A program made the position numbers and the translations under genes. From Erythrophleum ivorense (taxonomy: Eukaryota; Streptophyta; Magnoliopsida; Fabales; Fabaceae): DNA of 64,000 bases. Positions within the stretch are counted from its first letter, which is position 1. Each line of letters begins with the position of its first letter. The DNA lies in the NCBI GenBank assembly GCA_026724425.1, contig JAIUCV010000018.1:3488942-3552941 (forward strand), written 5' to 3'. The notes beneath the pieces are model-generated. The model ran no database searches, was not told the DNA's origin, and saw nothing but the letters and a program-made list of their open reading frames with translations. Below, piece after piece: positions 1 to 11,900 of the stretch.

Positions 1-433
1 ATCTCTTTTTTGATGTCAAACATGGTCCAAACACTAAGCTTGCAGTTTGAAATTATTTTTACTGTAAGTTTAACATGCAGAGCTGTCCATCAAGCTATGG
101 TTTACTTAATTCCCATTTTTCTAGAATTAGTTATGATTTTCCAAAGTTAGAGCCAAAAATTTAACTTTTAGGCCCGTTTTAAGAAATTACATTTTGGGGT
201 TTTTGGCTTCATATCCATGGTTCATGGGTGTTTTTATGTTATGTATGAGTTGTATAAATGGATTTTGTATAGATTATGTGATTGATGGGCTCACGGGACC
301 CACAAGACAAATTATGAGCGTTTAAACCCTAATACATAGCAAGAAAATACCCGGTTTACTTTTTTTCTTTGGAAATAATATGGAATCAAGCCTAAGCAGA
401 GACTAGTTAGGGTTAATATATTATGGTGTTACA
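1..433 (+). repeat. 5' LTR of the Tekay-type element, 3' part only
   Basis: These bases match the last 433 bp of the LTR at 4820-7680, position for position without gaps. The end TTACA is followed by a 5-nt spacer and the primer-binding site. The missing first 2.4 kb would lie left of the window. Confidence 0.93.
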
Positions 434-438
434 TTTTT

Positions 439-450
439 TGTATCAGAGCA
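439..450 (+). other. primer-binding site, initiator tRNA-Met type
   Basis: TGTATCAGAGCA differs from the usual plant iMet site TGGTATCAGAGC by loss of one G. It begins 5 nt after the LTR end, the spacing also seen at 57308-57325. Confidence 0.85.
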
Positions 451-519
451 AAGGTTCAGCCACTTTTGCTCGGTGTTGGACTCTTGAATGGTGTGATTTG
501 CCTATGTTTGGTGTAAATT

Positions 520-1320
520 GCCTGCTCAGACCCAGACGCTTATCCAGAAACTATTAAATCAATTTTGGAAGAATAGTCCACCCTTGTTTGATAGGGAGTT
601 GGATGCAGATAAGGCAGAAGCTTAGGTTATAGAGCTAGACAAAATATTCTCAAGAATGGATTGTAACACAGAGCAGAAAGCTCAGCTTGCCACTTTCATG
701 CTACAGAAGGAAGTCGATAGGTGGTGGCATAGCACGAACCCTCTGATAGAGACCAAGAACATACAGATCATATAGGAAAGTTTCTTGGTGGAGTTTTATA
801 AGAAATATTTCCCTAGTTCGACGAGAAAGAATAAAGAGATAGAGTTTATGGGCTTAAGACAAACGGATGAGATGATTGTAAACCAGTATGTGGCCAAATT
901 TATTGAATTGTCTTGGTATTCCTCTTGCCTCCAGAGGTATGATGATGAACCCTGGAGATGTAAGAAGTTTGAGACTGGGTTGAAGCCCGTGATAAGTGAT
1001 AGAATTACTCCATAACGGATCAAAAAGTTTAATATCCTTATGGAGGTCAGTAGGGTGATTGAGACTAACCTGCGAGCTATCATACCTGCTGTAGCTATAG
1101 CTAGTTAGAAGGGAGCTTCGGAATTGAAAAGACCAAGACTAGAAGAGGGTTCTAGCATGACACCTAGTACCAAGAGGAGAAGCAAGGGGCCATAGAACCA
1201 AAGGTCACAGCGGGGCAAGCCGATGCCACCTCTTGGAAGCCAGTCATCCTTCCAGCAGTCTTTGGTGACATGTTTTAAGTATGAGAAGCTGGGACACATT
1301 GCTAGGAATTGTTCCTAAGT
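520..1320 (+). pseudogene. gag: gag of the Tekay-type element (broken)
   Basis: Gag forms the virus-like particle and binds element RNA. The readable capsid part runs through about 545-1015, including EFYKKYFPSSTRKNKEIEFM and an AKFIEL stretch typical of chromovirus Gag. In-frame stops break it near 623, 773, 1013, 1105 and 1191, several at positions where relatives have Trp or Gln. A zinc knuckle lies at 1271-1312 as C-F-K-Y-x4-G-H-x4-C, so the second Cys of the CCHC box has become Tyr. The start codon is unclear because the N-terminus is degraded. The protease domain follows directly, as in other single-polyprotein gypsy elements. Confidence 0.85.
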
Positions 1321-1339
1321 GGACATAGCACCTCTTCCT

Positions 1340-1840
1340 AGGCCGCAGACCTAGGGTCAAGTATTCGCCCTCACTTAGCAAGAAGCCAGTGCGTTCCCTA
1401 GTTTAATCCTAGGTACGCTGATAGTGAATGGTGTTCTTGTAGTTGCTATGTTTGATTCGGATGCTAGTCACTTGTTTATATCCTATAATTGTGTGAGGCA
1501 ATTGGGTCTGGCTATTAGTGTCTTGCCATTTGACTTGTCTATCATTACATCCACTGGAGGCCACGTGGTTACTTCCCATACTTGTTTAAATGTCACTGTT
1601 AAGTTCAATCATTGTCATACCACTATTGATTTGATCTGTATGCCCTTCCATGATATTGATTTGATTATTGGTATGAACTGGTTAGCCACAAATAATGCAA
1701 TGCTTGATTGTGAACATCGAACCATTTCCCTACCTGCTTATAGGACCATACCTAGGGTAGAAGCTGAGTTATCCTTTATAACTACTGCCCAGGCTAAGAG
1801 GCATTTAGAGCATGGATGTTAAGGGTTTTTAGTCTTTTTC
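1340..1840 (+). pseudogene. aspartic protease domain of the Tekay-type element
   Basis: Retropepsin-like domain that would cleave the polyprotein. An open stretch at 1424-1822 holds the active-site loop FDSDASHLFIS, where relatives have Asp-Ser-Gly; here Gly is Asp. The later DIDLIIGMNWLATN segment is the conserved flap and C-terminal part (relatives: D-V-I-L-G-M-D-W-L). A stop at 1820 separates it from RT, where relatives read through. The Gly-to-Asp change alone would probably abolish activity. Identification is secure from the two motifs and the position between Gag and RT. Confidence 0.88.
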
Positions 1841-1849
1841 TTTATTCAG

Positions 1850-2760
1850 GCTGAGGTAAAGGAAGGGATAGAGGAGATCCCAATTGTTAAGGAATTTCCA
1901 GAGGCTTTCCCTAAGAAGTTTGACTTTAGTGGTCTACCCCCTGAAAGAGAGCTAGAGTTCCCTTTAGGTATAGTGCTTGGGGCTAGACTGATGTCTAAAG
2001 CTCCTTATAGGATGGCTACATCGTTAAGTTGAAAAAGTAGATAGAGGAATTGTTAAAGAAAGGGTTTATCTACCCTAGTGTTTCACCTTGGAGAGCTCCA
2101 GTATTATTTGTGAGAAAGAAGAATGGTAGCTTGCATTTGTGTATTGATTACAAAGAGTTGAATAAAGTTACCATCAAGAATAAATATCCTCTTCCTAGAA
2201 TTGATGATTTGTTAGATCAGTTAGCTAGGGCATCTGTGTTTTCCAAGATAGACCTTAGATCTGGTACCACTAGTTGAGAGTGAGAACTGAAGATGTCTCC
2301 AAGATAGCCTTCAGAATGAGATATGGGCACTTTGATTTCCTTGTGATGCCATTTGGGCTAATGAATACGCTTGTCATGTTCATAGATTACATGAACAGGG
2401 TATTCAGATCATATCTAGATTAATTTGTGGTGGTCTTCATTGATGATATCCTAGTGTACTGCAAATTCTTTAAGGAGCACGAGAGGCATTTGAGATTAAT
2501 CCTAGAGACCTTAAAAGATAAGAGGTTATATGTCAAACTTAGTAAATGTGAGTTTTGGCTGACCGAGGTAAGATTCTTAAGTCATTTAATCTCATGAGAT
2601 GGGTCGCGATTGATCCTCATAAAGTTGAGGTTATGTTATAATGGGATAGATCTAGAATGATCACCAAGGTTAGAAGTTTCCTAGGTTTGGTAGGGTACTA
2701 TAGATGGTTTATTTAGGGCTTTTCTCAGATAGCCTTACCACTAACGAGGCTAACTAGAAA
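1850..2760 (+). pseudogene. reverse transcriptase domain of the Tekay-type element
   Basis: RNA-dependent DNA polymerase of Ty3/gypsy type. Successive motifs are visible: the KGFIYPSVSPWRAPVLFVRK block near 2059, the CIDYKELNKVTIKNKYPLPR block near 2140, SKIDLRSG near 2245, and the catalytic FIDDILVY at 2436-2459 with both Asp retained. There is a frame change near 2265-2280, and stops near 2037, 2421, 2595 and 2714. The stop at 2037 (TAG) stands where relatives often have Gln, consistent with CAG-to-TAG decay. RNase H follows without a gap. Confidence 0.92.
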
Positions 2761-3240
2761 AGAGACACCATTCATGTGGGATGATAGATGTGAAAGGAGT
2801 TTCCAGAAGTTGAAACTCCGTTTGACCACTGCCCTTATATTGATTATTCTTGACCCTAGGGAACCATTTGTGATTTATTGTGATGCCTTGAGCAAAGGGT
2901 TAGGATGTGTATTGATGCAGCAAGGTAAAGTAGTGGCATATACCTCTAGGCAATTAATGCTTCATGAGGAAAATTATCCCACACATGACTTGGAGTTAGC
3001 CGCCATAGTGTTTGCTCTTAAAATCTGGAGATACTATCTATATGTGCTACCATAAAGATTTATAGTGATCATAAGAGTCTGAAATACCTGTTTGATCAAA
3101 AGGAACTGAATATGAGACAGAGGAGATGGATAGAATTCTTGAAAGATTATGATTATACCTTGAAGTATCATCTAGGAAAGGCCAATATGGTGGCGGATGC
3201 CTTGAGTAAGAAATCTATCCACGTTGCCCATATGATGATG
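2761..3240 (+). pseudogene. RNase H domain of the Tekay-type element
   Basis: RNase H removes RNA from the RNA-DNA hybrid. The open part at 2774-3055 contains FVIYCDALSKGLGCVLMQQG (first catalytic Asp in the YCDA box) and, further on, the SRQLMLHEENYPTHDLELAA block with the conserved Glu. After a frame break at about 3055 the domain continues as SDHKSLKYL and ends with KANMVADALSKK, whose VADALS is the usual gypsy RNase H end. The catalytic acidic residues look present, but stops and the frame break make it inactive. The tether to integrase follows from about 3250. Confidence 0.9.
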
Positions 3241-3379
3241 AGGGAGTAGGAGCTCCTAGAGAAGTTTAGAAACTTGAACCTCTCATGTCAGGTGGTGGTA
3301 TCGGGTAAATTGTATCTGAGTGAAACTTGAATTTAGAATGTATTGAGAACCAAGATCTTAGATACCCAGAGAGAGGATG

Positions 3380-4330
3380 AGTTCTTGAGATAGATCAGAA
3401 ATGAGATTTCCTAAGGTAAGACCTCAAACTTCATGGTATCTAAAGGTGGTATGATAGTATACCAAGATAGAATCTGTGTGCCTAGTCGAAATGAATCGAA
3501 AGAAAGCATTTTAGAAGAGGCACATAAGAGTAAGTATGCTATCCACCTAAGTGCCACCAAGATGGATCAAGATTTGAAACAGATTTTCTGGTGGCTAAGG
3601 ATGAAGAATGAAGTGACAGATTATGTGGCCAGATGCCTAGTATGTCAGAAGGTAAAAATAAAATATCAAAGGCCGACTGGGTTGTTGCAACCTCTAGATA
3701 TCCCTGAGTGGAAGTGGGATAGTATAGCCATGGACTTTATTAGGGGGTTACCCAAGACATCTTCTGGACACGATGCTATTTGGGTAGTCATGGATAGACT
3801 GACAAAGTCCATACACTTTTTAGCTGTTAGGGCTACTCATACACTGGATAGATTAGCCCAATTGTATATTAGAGAGATAGTGCGACTTCACAGAGTACCC
3901 AGTAGCATAGTTTTAGATAAAGACCTTAGATTCACATCGAACTTATAGAGGTCATTACAATATGCCTTAGGGACTAGGTTACGGTTTAGTACTGCATATC
4001 ACCCCCAAACAAATGGTCAGACTGAGAGGACCATCCAGACCTTGGAAGACATGTTGAGGGCATGTGTATTAGAAATGAGGGGTAACTAGGATGCGTATTT
4101 ACTACTAGTAGAGTTTGCGTATAATAATAGTTACCATTCTAGTATTCAGATGGTCCCTTATGAAGATTTGTATAGGAGAAAGTGTATATCCCTTCTTTGT
4201 TAAGTTGAGCTAGGTGAAAAGAGTATGATAGGACCTGAGATTATGGACTAGACCACCCGATAGATAGAATTGATTAGAAAGAGACTCCTCACGACCTAAA
4301 GTAGGCAGAAAAGCTATGCTGATAAGAGAA
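3380..4330 (+). pseudogene. integrase domain of the Tekay-type element
   Basis: Integrase joins the cDNA to host DNA. A zinc-binding HHCC region is readable near 3508-3660 (EEAHKSKYAIHL, then VARCLVCQK). The DDE core follows: first Asp in AMDFIRGLP near 3730, second Asp in the VLDKDLRFTS box near 3910, and Glu in QTERTIQTLE near 4020. Relatives have Ser where this copy has Leu just before the second Asp. A stop at 3946 and more at 4087, 4200 and 4250-4260 break the frame; some stand at former Trp codons. The core residues survive, so the damage is mainly nonsense mutation. Confidence 0.92.
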
Positions 4331-4770
4331 GGAGGATGTTAAAGTTTGAGATTGGAGACCATACGTTCATTTGTGTGTCCTTAGTGACGAGAGTAGGTCG
4401 GTCAATGAGGGTAAGGAAGCTCAGTCCTAGGTATATTTGTCCATTTGAAATCCTTGAGAAAATTGGACCCATGGCTTACTGGATAGCCTTACCTCATAAC
4501 CTAGCCCAAACCCATAGTGTTTTTTATGTCTCCTATTGGAAAAAGTACTTATCAAGTCCCTCACATGTCATAAAATATGAGCATGTGCAATTGCAGAAAG
4601 ATCTTTCTTATATAGTGAAACCAGAGAGAATTGTGAATGCTAAGCTAAAACAACTGAGAAGCAAGAACATTCCTCTAGTGAAAGTGGTTTGGAGAGGTCT
4701 AACATCTAAAGAAGCAACCTGAGAATTGAAGGATGACATGTGGTAAAAATATCAAGAGTTATTCCCTTAA
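4331..4770 (+). pseudogene. integrase C-terminus with chromodomain
   Basis: The C-terminal integrase part (GPMAYWIALP, HSVFYVSYWKKY) leads into a chromodomain starting near PERIVNAKLK. Chromodomains of chromoviruses steer integration to heterochromatin through histone marks. The conserved V-K-V-V-W-R core and the following T-S-K-E-A-T segment are visible; the Trp expected next is a TGA stop at 4720-4722, and another stop lies at 4744-4746. The reading frame would end at 4768-4770 with E-L-F-P-stop, 49 bp before the 3' LTR. The domain is what places the element in the chromoviruses. Confidence 0.9.
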
Positions 4771-4802
4771 GGTATGTATTTAAATTTTGAGGATGAAATT
4801 TC

Positions 4803-4819
4803 TTTTAAGGGGGTAGAAA
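4803..4819 (+). other. polypurine tract before the 3' LTR
   Basis: A purine-rich run (AAGGGGG then TAGAAA) directly precedes the LTR start TGTAACAAC at 4820; this is where plus-strand DNA synthesis would be primed. Confidence 0.85.
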
Positions 4820-4865
4820 TGTAACAACTAAAAAATTATTAAAATTTCTGAAATCTTAAAATTTT

Positions 4866-5065
4866 TCTAAATCTACTAGCTATAGCGAGAAATAGCCTAG
4901 CTATAACGAATGTACTAGTTTGCTATAGTGAAAATGCTTCTAGCTATAGCGAGCTTGAGCATTCCATACAAAAACTAGGGGGCTCTTTGCAATAGCGCAC
5001 TGTAGCAAGAACAGGGGTCTATGACTGATATGTGCTTGCCGTAACGATGGTTATTTTTTACTATA
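4866..5065. repeat. cluster of short palindrome-like repeats in the LTR U3 region
   Basis: Variants of CTATAGCGAG/CGCTATAGC recur about eight to ten times within 200 bp near the start of the LTR, in different spacings. TCGCTATAGCGA would be a perfect palindrome; most copies are one or two changes away from it. Confidence 0.75.
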
Positions 5066-5905
5066 GCAAGGGTTAGTCCAAAAAAGCATGAAAAGAGAGA
5101 ATTTTACTTCTTAAAGAGTCCAGATCCTTCTTCTAATCGACCTAAGCTTCGTCCAAAATAGAGAAAAGGGCTTGAGAGAGAGAGAGACTAAGAGAAAGAA
5201 TGAAGAACAAGAAAAAGGTAAGCAAACTTGAGATTTTCATAGCTTTTCTTCCTAGAATTTTGTTCTTCTCTCTTTTCCCCCTCTTTCTATGGTTTTGGTT
5301 AATAAATTAGTCTTTTTTAGCTTGGTTCAGAAGAGGGAGAGTGGAAAATAAAAACGAAGGCGAAGGCAAAAGAGAATCACTCTTGAAACATTTTCTTCAT
5401 TGCTTTCTTTGAGTATGTTGGTTCTACCAACTTGAGAGCCTGGGAGAGGAAGGAAGTCCGACCTAGAGCAAGCAAGAAATCCTTGAATTAAAGTGTGGGA
5501 AGTTGAGAAATACAAAAGACCTAGAAGAAGAGTTAGTGAAAGTTTAGAGGGAGAACCCCTAATTTCTTACATACTTTATAGGGTTTGCCATGATGAAGAA
5601 CCCCTTAGCTTTATGAGTAATTGTTGAGTTATGAGAGAGTAATTCCATGCTATTTTTTGTGTCTAGGTTCAAGAGAAGCAGCTCCATCTAGTTGTGATTG
5701 TGAGATCAAGAAGGGAGAAGAGAAATAAAAAAGGAAGGCTTGTGTTGGCTTGTAAGGTAGCTCTCCACTCCTTCTTGTTGCATTCTTAGATATGTAATAG
5801 TCATTGTATGCTTGTGTATATGCTTGTTGTGTGAGACATGTCATATGTTATTACCTTGATACATTGGTATCAATATACTTATATTTTGGTTTGTGAAAAT
5901 TGCTT

Positions 5906-6091
5906 GGGTGAAGTTGTGCCAAAAGTCCCATGTGATGGGTGAGGTAGAGCTAAAAGTCCCTAATGATAAGTAAGACAAGGCCAAAAGTCTCATGGATGAG
6001 TGAGGCCAAGTCAAATGTCCCTAAACCAAGGGTGAGACCAATCTAAAAGTCCCAAAAATTAGGTGAAGTTAGACCAAAAGTCCCTAGAGTT
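5906..6091 (+). repeat. six-unit, about 30-bp array inside the 3' LTR
   Basis: Six imperfect units of the form GGTGAGGC..AA.CC-AAAAGTCCC. The same array occurs at the same relative place in most related LTRs in this window (15135, 29760, 43402, and on minus near 10545, 23301, 55574, 58845 and 62517). Confidence 0.88.
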
Positions 6092-7680
6092 TATTTGTAG
6101 CATTGATATGATATTCATGGCATGTAAATCGTGTGATGTATGATTGTGAATGATTAGATACCTACTTGCATGCTTTGACTTGTTTATATGCCTCGATTGC
6201 TTCCTTAAATGAGTGTATGAGCTATTGAGATTTCATGAATCTCACCCCCTTCCTTCTCCCATCTCATATGATTCAGGTGGAGCTCAAGAGCCTAAGAGTG
6301 GAAACCATAAGGCATAGAAGGCCTTTGTTTTGACATTTCGCACACTCACACATAGTTTGATATATAGGAAAGCCAAAGTACTTATATATACATATTCTTT
6401 TTAAGATGTAAATGCTCAAGTAAGTGTAAAAGTATGTATCAATGATGTATGATCCATGTATGGAACCAAAGTAATGAAAGTATGAGATTTGGCCCTTTTG
6501 TGGATTGTATGTAGTAGTATATTTTTGGCTGTAACATAGTGAGTTTGAGATGTATGATGATTTGAACCACTTAGGCATTTCATATGTGCTATATTTATGC
6601 TTTAAAACTTGCCCAATAGGTGCTAGAGTATGTGAGAGACCATTTACCTCCATTGTGAACCATTTATAGTGTCAAAACTGCCAAGTTTGTAAGCTATGTC
6701 AAAGTATGACCAAATGAGCTATTCTTGATATGAAATTTGGCAAGCATCTAGAGATTTTTGAAAGCTTCTTGGGAAGCTAAAGTGGGTAACATTTGGAGGT
6801 TTAGGGAATATTTGGCGAATTGTTGAATTTAGGAAATTTTGATAGTTTTGGTTAGTGCACTGTTACCATAGGTCAGAAAATGAATCTATATCATTCATGG
6901 ACCAAACAGGGTCCAATTGTCATGAAATTTTATGGAGATATATTGGACATCTATAGTGACCTATACCAATTGGAAACACCTCAATTGGAGGTCTGTAGAG
7001 GGATAAATAACTTTGTAAAGTTTTGTGTCAGCATCAGGGAAGCCATCTAGCCTTCGTTACTGTTCTATCCATCTTTGATTAGGCACAGGCTACTGAAATG
7101 TTCTAGACTTATTTTTCTCCTCTATTTAAAATTTGTAACTTTCCAAATTGGTATAGTTTTCCTAGATTGGATTTGTTTATAATTAGTTATGAATTTTTGA
7201 AGTTCATGACAGCAAGCTGCATCAATACCAGGGACAGCCAGACCTTTATCTCTTTTTTTATGTCAAACATGGTCCAAATGCTAAGCTTGTGGTTTGAAAT
7301 TATTTTTAGCATAAATTAAACATTCAGAGTTGTCCATCAAGCTATGGTTTGCTTGATTCTCATTTTTCTAGAATTAGTTATGATTTTCCAAAATTAGAGC
7401 CAAAAATCTGACTTTTAGGCCCATTTTAAGAAATTACATTTTGGGGTTTTTGGCTTTATATCCATAGTTAATGGGCTGTTTTATGCTATGTATGAGTTGT
7501 ATAAATAGAGTTTGAGTAGATTATGTGATTGATGGGTTCACGGGACCCACAAGACAAATTATGAGCATTTAAACCCCAATATATAGTAGGAAAATACCCG
7601 GTTTGCTCTTTTTCTTTGGAAATCATATGGAATCAAGCCTAAGCAGAAAGTAGTTCGGGTTAATATATTGTGGTGGTATA

Positions 7681-8667
7681 GTTTTTGCTAGGTAGAGATA
7701 GATGGAGTGGACAACAAGATTTGGATTTAAAGGATGACTAATAAGTTTGATTTCTAGTTTGATTTAAAGGTAACATTTAATGCACAAATTGAAATTTAGG
7801 GACTAAATTTCCTTAAAGGGATAAGAGCTTAAGAATGTAAGACTAAAAAGAAAATAAAATGAAATGTGGGTAATTAATTTAAGTTGTTAGGTTATAATTA
7901 TCATAAAGAGCATAGAGTTTAAATTTGAAAGAAATAAGAGATTAAAGAAGAATTGATTCTTTTCATTAATTAAATTAAATACAAAACTTAAGTTTAAATT
8001 TATTAATGTAGAAAATTAAATTTAAGTTTGGCCATAGTTTAGTGGCAACCATGAAGTGAAATATTGATGGGATCCATGTTCTACCTTTAACTAGTATGTC
8101 CCTGCTTTTTATCAAATTTTATTTTGGTGAAATACCTATTTTAGCCCACTTCGTTTTTGATGAAGCAATGGTGTAATCACCATATTTTGCATGTGAATTT
8201 TCAAAGAAAATAACTTGATTTTTGCACTCATTTTAATTTTCATATTATATTGGAGTTGTATTTAATTTTTGAGTCAATTTTAACTTAATCTTGAGTCATC
8301 AAAATAATCCAATAGGATCAAAAAAAGTTTAAGTCATTTTATTATTTAAGTCTTATGTTTTTTATTTAATTTTAATTTAATTTTGAGTCATAGCTATTTT
8401 GAATTGTTGCTTGAGTTATATTTAATTTTAATTTAATTTTTAAGTTGTAGTTATCTTAAGTCAGTTTTAATTTATTTTTGAATAATTAATTATTAGTTGA
8501 TTAATAAATAAAAGAAAAAAGAGAAGGAAAGATTTATGATTAGATTTGAGGGATTTGAGATACTAGGGTTCCTTCCAACTAATATATATATATATATATA
8601 TAAAGAGGGGAGCCAACAGCCATATTAAGAGGGGAGGGAGCCAAAAAAGGAAAGGAAAGAGAAAAGG

Positions 8668-8698
<31 letters not shown>

Positions 8699-8916
8699 GC
8701 TAAAGTAAAGACAAAGAGAGATGGGGATGGTTAAGACTTGAGAGCATCTTGCATACCCCTGCGTAATAGTTGAGCCATCTTGAAAGCATTTTGTTTACAC
8801 TCGAGTCTTGTTTCCCAAAATTTGGATGATTTGAATCAATCCACATGTACGAGATTGAGTTGATTGCTCTTGATGTAGTTTGAACTCATGGATGGAGTAA
8901 GATTTTTATCCGAGTG
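7681..8916. other. unassigned AT-rich stretch with two microsatellites
   Basis: No coding remnant recognised. It holds a run of AT dinucleotides at 8582-8602 directly followed by TAAAGAGGGG, which could be a decayed promoter, and a GA run at 8671-8698. It may include remains of another LTR, but I could not pair it with anything in the window. Confidence 0.5.
8582..8698. repeat. AT and GA microsatellites
   Basis: An (AT)n tract of about 21 bp at 8582-8602 and a (GA)n tract of about 28 bp at 8671-8698, separated by purine-rich sequence. Confidence 0.95.
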
Positions 8917-11900
8917 TGTAACACCATATATTTCTAGCACATTTTATAACATTCTCATGCTTGACAACATAGATTCCATGAAGGAAGTAAGAAAAATCCT
9001 TTAAAATAATACATTATTTGGCTTTGCGTCATATATAAAAATTCCATTCGATATCACGTAGACCAAGTGAACTCATACAGCACATTCTCATATTTAATTA
9101 CATGAATACAACTCATTTGCATCATCAAAAGTGGCCTACATCTTAAGGAACTCAATGGGAAGCTCAAAATACACATATTCATTTTCAGCCAGATTTATCT
9201 CCTTTATCATAACTTTGGAAAATCATAACTAATTTTAGAAAAATTGAAATCATGCATTCTTAGCTATTTTGGAAAGCTACATGTCTACTTTATGCTAAAA
9301 ATATGTTCAAACCATAATATCTAACATAGAGGACATTTGACATGTGAAATGGCCTAGAGGTCAAGTTGTCTACTAGTGTTATCACAAAATTCTATAACAA
9401 ATTTCAAAAATGTCTAATTAATTCTAAAAAAAATAATCTATGCAAATATACCAATCTGGAAAGATGTGGATGTTAGCTAGAGGGGAAAAATAACTCCAGA
9501 CTGGTTCAGGCATGCCTAGACCTTGAAATCCAATCAAAAAATAAGTGAGGTCGGGTGAAGTTTCTGATACTAGATAGATTCTTTGAAAATTTATATCTTC
9601 CTCCCTAGACATCCAAATGAGGTGCTTCTAGTTGACATAAGTCATTAGGAATATCTAGTTTATCTGTATAAAATTTTGTAGTAATTGAACATCATTTGAG
9701 TCTTGTGTGACAAATTTCATTTTCAAACCAGCATGAACAGTGACATGACCAAAACTAGAAAATTTTTCAACTTTGAAAATTTATCAAATATTCTATAGAC
9801 CTCCAAAAATTATGTTTTTCAGCTTTCCAAAAAGCTCTCAACAAGCTCTAATTTCATGCCAAATCTCATATCAAGAAGGATTCATTTGGATAAAAAGTAA
9901 TATAAGGCTCCATTATGGTTAATTTTGGCTCCATATGAGATACCAAAATATCCAAATGGTTTTCTTTGGAGTTTGGCTCCTCTTGGGTAAGTCTAAAAGT
10001 ATAATTAGGACTTGTGTGAGTTTCTCAAATGGTCCCAAACTCCACACCTCTCATTTTGGCTATGCCACTTGCAATTATACATACTTACATCAAACTTCCA
10101 AGAAGCATAACTTGGCCTTACATACTCAAATTATATTCGAATGTTCACATATCATATCCTTTCATTTATACATCACATATTAGTATAATTACACATGTTC
10201 ATAACTTCATAAGTCATATATATTCATGGGTTACAGCATATGCCATTTCATTAGCCTTAAAGTAACCAAACTCCACATTTTAATGTCATTCCTTCATCTC
10301 TTATGTGGTTGGCTTCCATTATCTTTCTTTCTTGGTCTACCTGGCATGTTAGAACATTAGAGAGGAGGGAATGAGATTCTAAGAATCTCAATAGCTCATC
10401 TGCCATTCAATCATATATAATGGATGCAAACAAGTCTCATAAATACATGTATGGTCATGTTGGCATGTGCAAACATTCAAGAGGTATTTTCATCATTTGA
10501 GAAAGTCATATATAATATACAAAAGCTTGCCAGGCAAGTGGATTGGCCTCACTCAATTTCTTGTGGATGTTAGACTTGCCTTACCCATTCTTTAAGAGAT
10601 TCTTGGACTTAACTATGCTCTTAGGAGTCCATCTTGCTTTTGGGAGACTCTTAGCTTTATCTCAACTAATGTTAAGGGTTTTTAGTTCATCCTCACCATA
10701 GCTAAGAGTTCTTGGCCTCTCCACACTCAAGGAAACCCAAACAAATATCATAACACCATTTAGAAATATAATATATCATCATGAAACCATGGTATATGGA
10801 ATCATGCTAGCATACTTTTCATGGCTTGAAAATACACATACATACATTCTAAGACAAGCTAAACACACATCCATGCATGAGAGAAGGTGAAGAGAGCTAC
10901 CTTTGTCACATTTGCATATTTTCTTCCTTTGGACTTAATTCCTCTCCCATGGCCACACATTCACAAGGAGGTGGAGATCATCTCTCTTGGCCTAGACACA
11001 TCATATGGTAGCCAATTAGGTTCATGGAATTAATTCTAAGGCCACACATCTTCCTTAAATACTAACTTGATCTGATGACTCCTTTATGGTTCCAAAATGC
11101 ACCTAATGAAGAAACACCCATCAAATAAATTCTAAGCTCTATTCTTTCCTTTTAAATATGATTCTTAACTCCTTTTAAGACTCTTGGAGTCATCACACAA
11201 TCAAAATCAAGAGCCTAACTACATGTTGCTTCTTTAGGTCATATTATGGAACATAAGGCACCATCTCACATTCTATGCTTTCTAAATTTTTCCCAAGGCT
11301 TCCTCTCATATTCATTCATCATATATGACTTAAGAATGGGCTTATAAAAATTTAAAACTCTTCCTAGGTAGAAGAACCTCCCTTGGCTGAGACAAGGAGC
11401 ATTTTTGGCTTCCTCAGAGCTTTCTTTGTTTTCTCAAAGGAAGAAGCATATGGGGACCATCTTAGGGATCTTAGGAACTCATTTAAACTCTTATTTATGC
11501 CTAGGAATCATCATACAAAATCAGATTTTAGAAGGTGCAATTGAAATTCTAGAAATTGCATCTTGAAATCTAATGGGTTTTTGTTAATTCCCTTTGTATA
11601 TTCTTAATCTCCACATCCTTTTCCCTTAGAATCACCCTTGGTTTTGCCTAAAAATCAAATCCTCTTAGGTCTTCTCAAGTGGGACGAAATGGTGGAGAAG
11701 GGTAGCAAGAGATATCAACCGTGGAAGAAGAAATTACCTTATTTTCTTGCTTTTTCTCACTTGCATGTTTGTTTCTCCTAGTTTTTAGCTCCTTTTTGAA
11801 AATCGTCTTTTCTATTATAAAATTTAGGTTCCCAATTTAATAAAATACTTTTTTAGCTCCTTTTTGAAAATCATCTTTTCTATTATAAAACTTAGGTTCC

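Larger units (their letters stand above)
1..7680 (+). mobile_element. Ty3/gypsy LTR retrotransposon, chromovirus (Tekay/Del-type), decayed
   Basis: A near-complete element read left to right: end of 5' LTR, primer-binding site, gag, protease, reverse transcriptase, RNase H, integrase, chromodomain, polypurine tract, 3' LTR. The order PR-RT-RH-IN defines Ty3/gypsy, and the C-terminal chromodomain marks a chromovirus; Gag and chromodomain wording resemble the Tekay/Del clade. The 433 bp of 5' LTR visible here aligns without gaps to 7248-7680; I count about 45 mismatches by hand, so the insertion is old. The 5' LTR start and left target-site duplication lie outside the window. All coding domains carry stops or frameshifts, so the copy is dead. 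Clade assignment is from memory of motifs, not a search. Confidence 0.9.
4820..7680 (+). repeat. 3' LTR of the Tekay-type element, about 2861 bp
   Basis: Begins TGTAACAAC after the polypurine tract and ends opposite the end of the 5' LTR. It contains a cluster of TATAGC-type palindromic repeats (4866-5065), a six-unit 30-bp array (5906-6091) and an exon-like block at 5667-5756 flanked by AG and GT. It is related to, but shorter than, the 3.6-kb LTRs elsewhere in the window. Small unrelated ORFs inside it (for example 5327-5844 and 6273-6653 on minus) look like chance. Confidence 0.92.
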
